From Silurus meridionalis (lineage: Eukaryota > Chordata > Actinopteri > Siluriformes > Siluridae), in contig NC_060911.1 in NCBI RefSeq assembly GCF_014805685.1, positions 11,472,212 through 11,536,211 on the forward strand: DNA of 64,000 bases, written 5' to 3'. Position numbers and translations under genes: made by a program. Of the stretch, positions 1-10,056 are shown piece by piece (within the stretch, counting starts at the first letter, position 1; each line of letters begins with the position of its first letter). The notes beneath the pieces are model-generated. The model did not search any database. It was not told the origin of the DNA and saw only the letters and a program-made list of their open reading frames with translations.

Positions 1-189
1 CATCCATATTTATGATGTGGTGCGGCCCGATTCAGTGGAAGCGCATCTTCTTCTTCTTCTTCTTCTTTCGGCTGCTCCCATTAGGGGTCGCCACAGATGA
101 TCATCCGTCTCCATACCACCCTGTCCTCTACATCTGCCTCTTTGTCAGGCTGATGACGCGGAAGCGGAAATAACTCGATCATTGTGCCG

Positions 190-760
190 CTGAGCGGCAC
201 CCTCGGCGGAACACTGTGGTGGCGCGACGCGCTCATGACGGGTCTGTGGCGGCTCAGCGCTCTCGTGGCGGGTCGGGGGCAGCTCGGCGCTCTCGTGACG
301 GTCGGTGGCGGGGCGGCATGCCCACAGGAACCTCGGAACAGAGCTGCGCTCTTGTAGATGCTCTGTTGCGGCACGGTGCGCTGATGGGAATTCTGAGACG
401 CCATGGCGCACTCGTAGACCCCCGGAACACAGCAGCACGCTTGTAGAGACCCTGGGACGAAGCCACACACTTAAAGCTCTGGAAAGGACCCGCATGCTCT
501 AAATAACCTTGGGACGGAGCCGCGCACCTGGGAGAATCTTGGAACAGAGCCGCGCGCTCTGAAGAACCTCGGAACGGAGCCACGCGCTCTGAAGAACCCT
601 GGAACGGAGCCGCGCAATCTGAAGAACCTTGGAACGGAGAAGAACCTTGGAACGGAGATCTTGAGAGAATCCTGGAACTGAGCTGTGCGCTCATGGAAGC
701 TCTGGGATAGAGCCGCGCACCTGGGAGTGTCTGGGGACGGAGACGCGCGCACTAAAGAAC
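190..760. repeat. 30-bp minisatellite inside LTR element 1
   Basis: About 19 degenerate copies of a 30-bp unit, best preserved at 540-640 (for example ggaacggagccgcgcgctct followed by gaagaacctt). The unit length is a multiple of three, so several frames stay open across the block and the translation has a ten-residue period. This explains the long overlapping open frames on both strands here. I do not treat them as host genes. Confidence 0.75.
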
Positions 761-769
761 TCACAACTG

Positions 770-1019
770 GAGCACCTTCATCCTCGAGTGGACTGTAGTG
801 GAGATCCGGCACATTCATCCCAAACATCCCCATTAGAAGCCCGATGAAGTCAGTAAATGAGCCAAAATCGCCCTTTTTGGGACTCCACAACGTGCTGGCC
901 TTTGAGAGAGCGTCACCAGACAGGAAGGAAATACAGAAGGCAATCTTGGCTTGTTCGGAGGGGAACTGGGAAAAATGTTCCTCCACATACTCGCCGATGC
1001 TCCTCAGGAATCCGCCCAC
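770..1019 (-). pseudogene. gag-like capsid fragment of LTR element 1
   Basis: The minus-strand frame from 1019 reads into a helix-rich segment. It contains EYVEEHFSQFPSEQAKIAF and FLSGDALSKASTLW, followed by GSFTDFIGLLMGMFG. This looks like the capsid region of Ty3/Gypsy Gag and of Gag-derived PNMA/RTL proteins (pattern FPxExAKIAFxxSxLxGxALxWAxxLW). The segment just upstream carries a stop or frameshift, and downstream the frame runs into the 30-bp repeat block, so it is not a full Gag. Family assignment rests on pattern recognition only. Confidence 0.6.
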
Positions 1020-1231
1020 TTCAGTGCTCTCACCGGAGAAACGCGCCGGGAATCCCTTCGTGCTCGCAGAGGGGCGTGGCCAAACACGCTTGCATGATCC
1101 GCCATCTGTGGTTCTGAACCGCGAGGAGCGGCACCGGGCTTCCGGTGGGAATCCGAAGCCGGGTTCGGCTGCCGATTCATCGCGGTCGAAATCGCGGTAG
1201 GGCGGATCGGCTTTCAGTTTAGGTCGGTGCT

Positions 1232-1678
1232 TCTGTCAGGCTGATGATGCAGAAGCGGGAAAAACTTGATCATTGTCTTTATTGAAACAGTTCAAACCAA
1301 AACACTCACATAAGCCGAGGAGGAAAACAAAAAAAGATATCCGCTTGAGACGAATAATCCACAATGAAAGTTAATGTCCAACAGAAGGCAAAACGAAAGT
1401 AAACCTCCAACAGCAAAACGTAGTCCAACACAGAAACAGAGTCTGGAGACAGAACCAGTGGGGAGGCTGGCGGTCGCGGAATGATCAGCAAGACATTCAA
1501 GAACCGACAGCCTGTGACTCGAGAACGTGAGTTTATATAGTCTATTCCTTAACGAGCCACAGCTGTCGGGGATCAAGCCGGCACGGCATAGCAGAGGCAG
1601 CGTGACTGCTACCGATGGGGCGTGGCAGGGGGGATCCCTGACAGCCACCGAGGGGGCGTGGCAAAGGAAACCCTAACA
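1232..1678 (-). repeat. 5' LTR of LTR element 1
   Basis: In minus orientation it starts TGTTAGGG near 1678 and ends CAGCCTGACA at 1232. Its last 45 nt recur at 143-187 as the remaining 3' LTR. The segment tgtcagg followed by ctgatga marks the inner edge of both copies. I could not recognise a convincing tRNA primer-binding site next to 1231. Confidence 0.6.
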
Positions 1679-2394
1679 TTCTTTCACACCAACTACCTGC
1701 ATGTCTTCCCTCACCACATCCATGAACCTCTTCCTTGGCCTTCCTCTTTTCCTCCTTCTTGGTGGCTCCATCCTCAGCATTCTTCTACCAATATAACTCA
1801 TGTCCCACCTCTGAACATGTCCAAACCATCTCAATCTCGCTTCCCTCACTTTGTCACCAAAACGTCCTCCATGGGCTGTCCCTCTAATAAACTCGTTTCT
1901 AATCTTGTCCACCCTCGTCACTATCAATGAAAACTTTAACAACTTTAGCTCTGCTACCTCCAGCTCCACCTCCTGTCTTTAACTCACTGCCACTGTCTCT
2001 AATCCATACAATATCGCAAGTCTCACCACAGTCCTATAAATTTTTCCTTTCATTCTTGCAGATATTATCCTACTATCACAAATCACTCCTGCTATCACTC
2101 TTCTCCACCCACTCCACCCTGCCTGCCCCATTTTCTTTACTTTCCTAACACACTCTCCATTACTTTGCACTGTTGACCCCAGGTACCTGCACTCTTCCAT
2201 CTTCTCCACCTCTTCTCCCTGCAACTGCACCCCTCCACTGCCCTCCCTCTCATTCACATGTACTCTGTCTTACTCCTACTGACTTTCATTCACCTTCTCT
2301 CCAGCGCATACCTCCACCTCTCCAGGCTCTTCTCAACCTGCTCACTACTCTCACCACAAATCACAATATCATCAGTGGGAGCGCATCTGATTTA

Positions 2395-2535
2395 ATATAA
2401 AGAGTTTTATTGGTTCCCCTAAACCCGTTCGGCAATTTAATTGGTCTAATGTTATGGGGCTCAGTTTTTTGGCTTGAAGTTTGTGAAACCGGGAAAAACT
2501 GTTGGTAAGAAGTAAATACCACCAAATGGCGATCA
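2395..2535. repeat. Fragment of the CGGACTATAAGCCGC-type MITE family
   Basis: The segment containing tttaattggtctaatgttat and gcttgaagtttgtgaaaccg is nearly the same as 40250-40310 and the two parts around 6600 and 10490. It is therefore an internal fragment of the same short repeat family, lacking both terminal inverted repeats here. Confidence 0.6.
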
Positions 2536-2796
2536 AAACAAGTTTAAAACAGAGCATGCTCTTCCCTGATGGGTGGCTTGCTGCGTGTTTGAACAGTAGA
2601 GTTTTTATTTACTTATAAATAAAAATGGAACGAAAATGTAATTAAAATATTTAAATATTTGACTTTGAAATTTAGTGAATTTAGATTAAAAGTTGCAAAA
2701 AAGCTACTTTCAAGAACAGTAACAAATTACATATACTTCATTACTGTCCACCATGTAATACAGAGAACTTATAATTACAGATCTATCACTTGGAAT

Positions 2797-2895
2797 TGTC
2801 AGGGTGCGAGCGAAACAAAAGGTAGAAGCCGGAGTACAGCTCGCTCGGGTTTTAATGACATGCGTGAGAGAGAGACACACATGAGCACACACGCG

Positions 2896-2926
<31 letters not shown>

Positions 2927-3332
2927 ACGCACACGGCAGTCCTTCGGTTGAGAGTCCGATGTGCGCTTTGGGAGAAGCGTAGCTGACCCAAGAAGCGCGG
3001 GGAGGAGAAGCGCAGCCGGAACGGGATTGTGGAGTCATAATGGAACGGATCAATAGCGTCCTGTGTGAAAACCGAAACATAAAAACATCACCCGCACGTA
3101 AAGTCCAACACATACAATAACAAACGGGGAGTTGGTGTGAATGAGGGGTTTCTGTAGGAGCAGGGTGGAGTGATGATGAGCCCCAGGTGAGCGTGATTAG
3201 GCCTGGAGCTCCAGAGAGAGTGGAGGCATGATTGATGATGAGCCCCAGGTGTGCGTGGTTAAACCTGGAGCTCTAGGGAAAGCGGAGGCATAGAGAGCCA
3301 CCAAAGGGGGCGTGGCATGTGGATCCCTGACA
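2797..3332 (-). repeat. 3' LTR of LTR element 2
   Basis: 536-bp repeat bounded by TG and CA. It contains a (CA)n tract at about 2898-2935 and an internal tandem duplication at about 3172-3330: the phrase tgatgatgagccccaggtg occurs twice, about 60 bp apart. The end at 3332 is followed directly by the polypurine tract (minus sense). Confidence 0.72.
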
Positions 3333-3429
3333 TTACCCCCCCTCCCCCCCCCACGAGAGGGCGGCACCTGACGCCCCAACCCCACAGACGCTCGGAGGGC
3401 CAGGGCACTCGGAGGAGGATCCTGGTGTC

Positions 3430-4510
3430 CGTCCAGGGTCAAAAGGGACCTGGTCAGAACCGCCGCGGAACCGGAGAAGGCCAGAAAGGACCTGAGGCGG
3501 GGCGACAGCCCAGGCGGAGCGCAGGAACCGGACGATGCCCATCCCGAAGACATGGGACGGAACCACGCTCCCAGCGGAGGTTCGAAACGGCGCGTAGCTC
3601 ATCGCGGAGGCCAGAAATGGAGCAAAACCACCAGCGAAGATCGGAGCCAGGAAGAAGAAGACGGATTAACGGTTCCAGAGGTGACCGGGGACAGAGAGCT
3701 GCCTGTAGCGGAGACCGGGGACGGAGCGACGTCTTCAGCGGATCCCAGAGGCGGAGAGACAGCTCCAGTGTAGGATAGGGACCAAGCTGTGCCCACAGCG
3801 GAGCCCCCAAGGCTGAGCGACCTCCACAGCAGAGACCTGAGGCCGAGTGATGCCCTCGGCGGCGATCAGGGCCGGATTGACGCCCACTGGGGAGGTCTGG
3901 ATCGGAGTTACGTCCGTAGCAGAGATCGGAGTCCGAGTGATGCACTCGGTGGAGACCGGGAGCAGAAAAACGTCCCCGGTGGTGTCCAGAGGCTGAGTGA
4001 TGCCCACGGCGGAGTTCAGAGGCAAGACGGCGCCATCAGAGGAGCCCGGGGGCGAGACGTCGCCGGCGGTGGAGCTCAGGGGCAAAAACGTCGCCGACGG
4101 TGAAGCTCGGGGGCGAAATGTCGCCGACAGAGGAGCTCGGTGGCGAGACATCGCCTTGAGGGGAGCTCGGGAGCGAGACGTCGCCCGAAGGAAGAGCTCT
4201 GGGGCGAGATGTGGCAAAGGAGGAGCTCTGGGGTGAGACGTCGCCAAAGGAGGAGCTCTGGGGCGAGACGTTGCCAAAGGAGGAGCTCTGGGGCGAGACG
4301 TCGCCAAAGGAGGAGCTCTGGGGCGAGACGTCGCCAACAGTGGAGCTCAGGGGAGAGACGTTGCCATTGGAGGAGCTCAGAGGTGAGACGTCGCCAAAGG
4401 AGGAGATCTGGGGCGTGACATCGCCCTCGGAGGAGCACAGAGGCAAGACGTCGCCATCGGAGGAGCTCAGAGGTATGACGTCGCCATCGGAGGAGCCGTG
4501 GGTTGCCATG
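3430..4510. repeat. 30-bp minisatellite forming the interior of LTR element 2
   Basis: About 36 units of 30 bp. The array is degenerate on the left and nearly identical at 4205-4330, where units read gagctctggggcgagacgtc plus gccaaaggag. Because 30 is divisible by three, all frames tend to remain open. The plus strand reads a ten-residue repeat (GETSPKEELW) and the minus strand reads ATSRPRAPPL. There are no unique spacers, so this is not a CRISPR-like array. Confidence 0.85.
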
Positions 4511-4703
4511 CCACCGTCACAGGCGGACGGAGGTGATATGGCCTCCTTCTTGCGACTAGGCGGCGGTGCGACGACCCTTTTGCGGCCGGGCGGCGGCACG
4601 ACGACCCTTTTGCGGTGTGCGTGGTTAAACCTGAAGCTCTAGGGAGAGCGGAGGCATAGAGAGCCACCAAAGGGGGCATGGCAGGTGGATCCCTGACAGG
4701 AAT

Positions 4704-5018
4704 TAAGTTGCCAGTTTAAGTCTCCAATTATGTTTACTTTTACAATGTTTAATCCCATGATCACTAAACAGTGTATATGATTTTGTAAGATATTCTTAGC
4801 TCTATTTAATCTTCCATTTCAAGTAGATAAATATTTAATAAGTATGTATGGCAAATGTGTGTTAAATTAAACTAAATAAATAAAATAAAACAGGCTTAAA
4901 AGTCAGTACATGTCTGTACTCTTGTTCAGACTATAAATCTAAACATGTTTTCTAAATCTTTTTTTTTTTACTGTATATTCATATAAAATCATGGCTATTC
5001 TATTTCTTATGACTATAA
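4704..5018. other. Intronic sequence of the prominin gene, no feature
   Basis: AT-rich, low-complexity intronic sequence upstream of the first visible prominin exon. I see no gene or intact repeat here. Confidence 0.5.
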
Positions 5019-5021
5019 CAG

Positions 5022-5721
5022 GAGACAGATAAATACACAAACAATCTGATGGGATACCTTAAGCGATATGTTACATGGGTTCAGCTTTCGGTGAGTGTGT
5101 GTGTGTGTGTGTGTGTGGTGGTGTTGTACACTATATTCTTAACATTGATGTAAAAACTGATTGCTAATGCGGCAACATGTGTTTTCCTGCAGTTAATGGT
5201 GGAAGTAGCTCAATGCAAACCCATCAGTAACATCATTGACTCGCTGGAGATTGTTGGTTGCAGTTTTATAGTGGACTCAGTGGTAAGACATGTTACAATG
5301 CTTTCTCTGTGCAATACAGTACAGTGTACATTCATGTAAGGGATGTGAGGGTCCACAGCACAAAACAAGAATGCTAATGTTCCCCCCTCGAAGACGCTGG
5401 CAGATGCAAAGGTTTTATTTGAGAGAGAAAGAGGAAAACATTGAATAATTAAGCAATTTAGAAGAAAGCACTACACTATATGAGATATTCAGACTGTTTC
5501 TATAAACACAACAGACATCATTAAATTAAACAATTACAAAAAGAATGTTTACCTTTAAATACAAAACTAAAGCAAAAATCTAGTCATTTTTACAGACCTG
5601 TACCTAAAATCTTTCAGCCCACCATTTTTCAGATAATAATACGGGAGCACAGCAGAACTAAAGATGTAAATTACACAACCAAAAATGTCAGGATCGATGT
5701 GTGCAGCATTTAAGATAATGA

Positions 5722-5775
<54 letters not shown>

Positions 5776-5909
5776 TGTGTGTGTATGTTGCAGAACACAT
5801 TCTGGTTCGGTCTGGGTGGCTGCTGTTTGTTCCTTATCCCTAGTATCATCATGTCCATAAAACTTGCCAAATTCTACCGTAGAATGGACACAGAGGATGT
5901 CTTTGATGA
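5022..5909 (+). CDS. prom1: Prominin-1-like protein, three C-terminal coding exons (partial gene)
   Basis: Exons 5022-5090 (69 nt), 5193-5282 (90 nt) and 5794-5909 (116 nt) have AG acceptors and GT donors (gtgagt, gtaaga, gtaagt). They join in one frame for 91 codons plus two bases. The first two exons end the second large extracellular loop; the Cys residues in AQCKP and VGCSF fit the family. The third encodes the last transmembrane helix (FWFGLGGCCLFLIPSIIMSI) followed by KLAKFYRRMDTEDVFD, the juxtamembrane signature of prominin-1. Prominins are pentaspan cholesterol-binding glycoproteins of membrane protrusions and photoreceptor discs. Upstream exons lie outside the window. RRMDxEDV favours prominin-1 over prominin-2; the fish paralogue (a, b or other) is not resolved. 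GT repeats touch the first donor and the last acceptor. Confidence 0.85.
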
Positions 5910-6692
5910 GTAAGTCTGCATACACACAAACAAACACACTGTATACATACACACACACACACAAACACAGTCATATCTATTTACATTTAAAACTGTAGGT
6001 ACTGTAATTTCCGGCTATAAATTTACATTTAAGTTATATAAGCCGCACCCACTGAATTTTACAAAAAAAATCTTTTTTAACATAAATAAGCCGCACCTGT
6101 GTATAACACTGAAACTAATAAACTTTACACAGGCTTTAACGAAAGACAGTATCTGTTACACGGTGTAACGGGTGAAATATGTTGTGGCTCCTTTAAGAGC
6201 AGAGCGGCATTTTGGGAACAGCACGTCACTGCATTCTGCCGGTGTTACTGCATGTGTGTGTGTGTGAGACTGAGGATTATGTTTGGCTGTTGCCAAGAAA
6301 AAAGCATGAGTTTTGGAAACCTGTCTGTGCTTATTTGATTTCTGTTGCAACTGGAGTTTTAGTGAGCTCTCCCTTAACCCAGACTCAACGCGCTACAACG
6401 GCTTGTATCTAAACAGTAGCCTACCAAGAAAGTCATTGTTCACTGCCTTCCTCCTTTCTTTCACAACTACTGTATTTCTCTGGGGAGTTTATCTTTTTGC
6501 ATCGTCGTGGGTTTAAAAATCAACACCGGTGAAAGTTTTTCTCCCGATGCCGTGCAGCTCAGAACACAGGTGAGGTGCATTTTTTCGTTTCCGTTCAGAA
6601 ATTTAATTGGTCTAATGCAGGGATGGGCAAACTTTTTGACTCACGGGCCACAATGGGTTCTAAAATTTGAGAGGGGCCGGGTCATACATATA

Positions 6693-8266
6693 CAGTGAGG
6701 AAAATAAGTATTTGAACACCCTGCTATTTTGCAAGTTCTCCCACTTAGAAATCATGGAGGGGTCTGAAATTGTCATCGTAGGTGCATGTCCACTGTGAGA
6801 GACACAGTCACAGTAACTATTTATTTGTATAATACAGCTGCAAATAAGTATTTGAACATCTGAGAAAGTCAGTGTTAATATTTGTTACAGTAGCCTTTGT
6901 TTGCAATTACAGAGGTCAAACATTTTCTGTAGTTTTTCACCAGGTTTGCACACACTGCAGGAGGGATTTTGGCCCACTCCTCCACACAGATCTTCTCTAG
7001 ATCAGTCAGGTTTCTGGCCTGTCGCTGAGAAACACGGAGTTTGAGCTCCCTCCAAAGGTTCTCTATTGGGTTTAGGTCTGGAGACTGGCTAGGCCACGCC
7101 AGCACCTTGATATGCTTCTTACAGAGCCACTCCTTGGTTATCCTGGCTGTGTGCTTTAGGTCATTGTCATGTTGGAAGACCCAGCCTCGACCCATCTTCA
7201 ATGCTCTAACTGAGGGAAGGAGGTTGTTCCCCAAAATCTCGCAATACATGGCCCCGGTCATCCTCTCCTTAATACAGTGCAGTCGCCCTGTCCCATGTGC
7301 AGAAAAACACCCCAAAGCATGATGCTACTACCCCCATGCTTTACAGTAGGGATGGTGTTCTTGGGATGGTACTCATCATTCTTCTTCCTCCAAACACGTT
7401 TAGTGGAATTATGACCCAAAAGTTATATTTTGGTCTCATCTGACTACATGACTTTCTCCCATGACTTCTCTGGATCATCCAAATGGTCATTGGCAAACTT
7501 AAGACGTGCCTGGACATGTGCTGGTTTAAGCACGGGAACCTACCGTGCCATGCATGATTTCAAACCATGACGTCTTAGTGTATTACCAACAGTAACCTTG
7601 GAAACGGTGGTCCCAGCTCTTTTCAGGTCATTGACCAGCTCCTCCTGTGTAGTTCTGGGCTGATTTCTCACCTTCCTTAGGATCATTGAGACCCCACGAG
7701 GTGAGATCTTGCATGGAGCCCTAGTCCGAGGGAAATTGACAGTCATGTTTAGCTTCTTCCATTTTCTAATGATTGCTCCAACAGTGGACCTTTTTTCACC
7801 AAGCTGCTTGGCAATTTCCCCGTAGCCCTTTCCAGCCTTGTGGAGGTGTACAATTTTGTCTCTAGTGTCTTTGGACAGCTCTTTGGTCTTGGCCAAGTTA
7901 GTAGTTGGATTCTTACTGATTGTATGGGGTGGACAGGTGTCTTTATGCAGCTAACGACCTCAAACAGGTGCATCTAATTTAGGATAATAAATGTAGTGAA
8001 GGTGGACATTTTAAAGGCAGACTAACAGGTCTTTAAGGGTCAGAATTCTAGCTGATAGACAGGTGTTTAAATACTTATTTGCAGCTGTATCATACAAATA
8101 AATAGTTTAAAAATCATATATTGTGATTTCTGGATTTTTTTTTTTTTTAGATTATGTCTCTCACAGTGGACATGCACCTATGATGACAATTTCAGATCCC
8201 TCCATGATTTCTAAGTGGGAGAACTTGCAAAATAGTAGGGTGTTCAAATACTTATTTTCCTCACTG
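6693..8266 (-). mobile_element. Tc1-like transposon A (DD34E)
   Basis: 1574 bp with long terminal inverted repeats that start cagtgaggaaaataagtatt at each end, flanked by TA on both sides. It encodes a degraded minus-strand transposase. It lies inside the hAT element and is separated by only a few bases from Tc1-B. Confidence 0.93.
6875..7896 (-). pseudogene. Tc1 transposase relic (element A)
   Basis: The N-terminal part (7896 to 7540) shows the paired helix-turn-helix region ([29 protein letters not shown]). The C-terminal part (7315 to 6875) holds the second catalytic Asp in QHDND and the Glu in NPIENLW, with 34 residues between them (DD34E). The middle is frameshifted at about 7540 and contains stops. 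The expected initiator Met is TTG at 7896-7894. A cut-and-paste transposase targeting TA, now dead. Confidence 0.88.
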
Positions 8267-8598
8267 TATATATACAGTGCCTTGCAAAAGTATTGACCCC
8301 CCCTTGGCATTTTTCCTATTTTGTTGCCTTACAACTTGGAATTAAAATGGATTTTTATTTGGATTTCATGTTATGGACATACACAAAATAGTCCAAATTG
8401 GTGAAGTGAAATGAAAAAAATAACTTGTTTCAAAAAATTGTTAAAAATAAATAACGGAAAAGTGGTGCGTGCATATGTATTCACCCCCTTTGCTATTAAG
8501 CCTCTAAATAAGATCTGGTGCAACCAATTACCTTCAGAAGTCACGTAATTACTTAAATAAAGTCCACCTGTGTGCAATCTAAGTGTCACATTATCTCA

Positions 8599-8599
<1 letters not shown>

Positions 8600-8661
<62 letters not shown>
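8600..8661. repeat. (TA)n microsatellite
   Basis: About 31 dinucleotide units inside Tc1-B. Confidence 0.95.
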
Positions 8662-8664
<3 letters not shown>

Positions 8665-8730
8665 CTGTTCTGAAAGGCCCCAGAGTCTGCAACACCACTA
8701 AGCAAGGGGCACCACCAAGCAAGCGGCACC

Positions 8731-9748
8731 ATGAAGACCAAGGAGCTCGCCAAACAGGTCAGGGACAAAGTTGTGGAGAAGTACAGATCAGGGTTGGGTT
8801 ATAAAAAAATATCCAAAACTTTGAACATCCCACGAAGCATTAAAGCCATTATTAAAAAATGGAAAGAATATGGCACCACAACAAACCTGGCAAGAGAGGG
8901 CTGCCCACCAAAACTCACGGACCAGGCAAGAAGGGCATTAATCAGAGAGGCAACAAAGAGACCAAAGATAACCCTGAAGGAGCTGCAAAGCTCCACAGCG
9001 GAGATTGGAGTATCTTTCCATAGGACAACTTTAAGCCGAACACTCCACAGAGCTGGGCTTTATGGAAGAGTGGCCAGGAAAAAGCCATTGCTTAAAGAAA
9101 AAAATAAGCAAACATGTTTGGTGTTCGCCAAAAGGCATGTGGGAGACTCCCCAAACATATGAAAGAAGGTACTCTGGTCAGATGAGACTAAAATTTAGCT
9201 TTTTGCCCATTAAGGAAAACGCTATGTCTGGCGCAAACCCAACACCTCTCATCACCCTGAGAACACCATCCCGTACAGTGAAGCATGGTGGTGGCAGCAT
9301 CATGCTGTGGGGATGTTTTTCATCAGCAGGGACTGGGAAACTGGTCAGAATTAAAGGAATGATGGATGGCGCTAAATACAGGGAAATTCTTGAGGGAAAC
9401 CTGTTTCAGTCTTCCAGAGATTTGAGACTGGGACGGAGGTTTACCTTTCAGCAGGACAATGACCCTAAGCATACTGCTAAAGCAACACTCGAGTGGTTTA
9501 AGGGGAAACATTTAAATGTCTTGGAATGGCCTAGTCAAAGCCCAGACCTCAATCCAATTGAGAATCTGTGGTATGACTTAAAGATTGCTGTACACCAGCG
9601 GAACCTATCCAACTTGAAGGAGCTGGAGCAGTTTCACCTTGAAGAATGGGCAAAAATCCCAGTGGCTAGACGTGCCAAGCTTATAGATACATACCCCAAG
9701 AGACTTGCAGCTGTAATTGCTGCAAAAGGTGGCTCTACAAAGTATTGA
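8731..9748 (+). pseudogene. Tc1 transposase relic (element B)
   Basis: Frame 1 from the ATG at 8731 gives the DNA-binding half (KTKELAKQVRDKVVEKYRSG, then IPRSIKAIIKKWKEYG). A stop follows the first catalytic motif (LWSDETKI then TAG near 9197), and a frameshift lies at about 9220-9270. The second half reads [35 protein letters not shown] and [17 protein letters not shown], with the DD34E spacing intact. The protein would be about 340 residues if unbroken. Not functional as read. Confidence 0.9.
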
Positions 9749-9989
9749 CTTTGGGGGGTGAATAGTTATGCACGCTCAAGTTTTCAGGTTTTTTTGTCTT
9801 ATTTCTTGTTTGTTTCACAATAAAAAATATTTTGCATCTTCAAAGTGGTAGGCATGTGGTATAAATCAAATGATACAAACCCCCAAAAAATCCATTTCAA
9901 TTCCAGGTTGTAAGACAACAAAATAGGAAAAACGCCAAGGGGGGGGCGTTTTCAATACTTTTGCAAGGCACTGTATATACATACATTAT

Positions 9990-10022
9990 ATATCTATATA
10001 TACACACACACACACACACACA

Positions 10023-10052
<30 letters not shown>
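9990..10052. repeat. Compound (CA)n-(CATA)n microsatellite
   Basis: CA units followed by about seven CATA units, just right of Tc1-B and still inside the hAT element. Confidence 0.9.

Positions 10053-10056
<4 letters not shown>

Larger units (their letters stand above)
143..1678 (-). mobile_element. LTR retrotransposon 1 (Ty3/Gypsy-like, internally collapsed)
   Basis: Inserted into RTE copy 1. It begins TG at 143 and ends CA at 1678, and the flanks are an imperfect 5-bp duplication (ctctt/ttctt). In its own, minus-strand, sense the order is: 5' LTR (1678 to about 1232), leader, a gag-like ORF (about 1019 to 770), a block of 30-bp repeats (about 760 to 190), and a stump of the 3' LTR (about 187 to 143). 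The stump matches the end of the other LTR at 1232-1278. No protease, reverse transcriptase or integrase survives, so the element is non-autonomous. It resembles LTR element 2 (2797-4698) in LTR edge (TGTCAGGGATCC) and in its repeat-filled interior. Confidence 0.72.
49..2371 (-). mobile_element. RTE-clade LINE, copy 1, split by an LTR element
   Basis: Minus-strand, 5'-truncated RTE retrotransposon. Its 3' end, a short (AAG)n tail, lies at about 49-66 on the left. The sequence breaks at 142 and resumes at 1679, because an LTR element sits between. The minus-strand translation of 1679-2257 shows the RTE C-terminal region, with the motifs [16 protein letters not shown], [17 protein letters not shown] and [11 protein letters not shown]. 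It is flanked by a near-perfect 17-bp target-site duplication at 32-48 and 2372-2388 (one mismatch), which fixes both ends. Several frameshifts make it dead. RTE elements encode an AP endonuclease and a reverse transcriptase and insert by target-primed reverse transcription. Assignment within the clade (RTE-X or Expander-like) is inferred from the protein. Confidence 0.88.
2797..4698 (-). mobile_element. LTR retrotransposon 2 with 5-bp TSD and repeat-filled interior
   Basis: It is flanked by a perfect 5-bp duplication, ggaat, at 2792-2796 and 4699-4703. It starts TGTCAGGG and ends CCCTGACA. The left LTR is 2797-3332. The right LTR is truncated to 4614-4698, which matches 3251-3332 closely. 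A pyrimidine-only tract at 3336-3352 abuts the left LTR; on the minus strand this is the polypurine primer tract upstream of a 3' LTR, so the element reads leftwards. Between the LTRs almost everything is a 30-bp tandem repeat; no gag or pol is recognisable. It is therefore non-autonomous and depended on another element's proteins. Confidence 0.8.
8275..9973 (+). mobile_element. Tc1-like transposon B (DD34E)
   Basis: Inverted repeats starting cagtgccttgcaaaagtatt, with TA at both sides (8273-8274 and 9974-9975). The element is 1699 bp, lengthened by a (TA)n tract at 8600-8661 between the left inverted repeat and the transposase gene. Its right inverted repeat contains a G8 run near 9940. Confidence 0.93.

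Noticed and set aside
4070..4510. CRISPR-like array of 30-bp repeats
   Set aside because: Units are directly contiguous with no unique spacers, they lie inside an LTR element, and the genome is eukaryotic.
3735..4642. Long repeat-protein genes on both strands
   Set aside because: Open frames follow from a unit length divisible by three on either strand. There is no start context or exon structure, and the block lies between LTRs.
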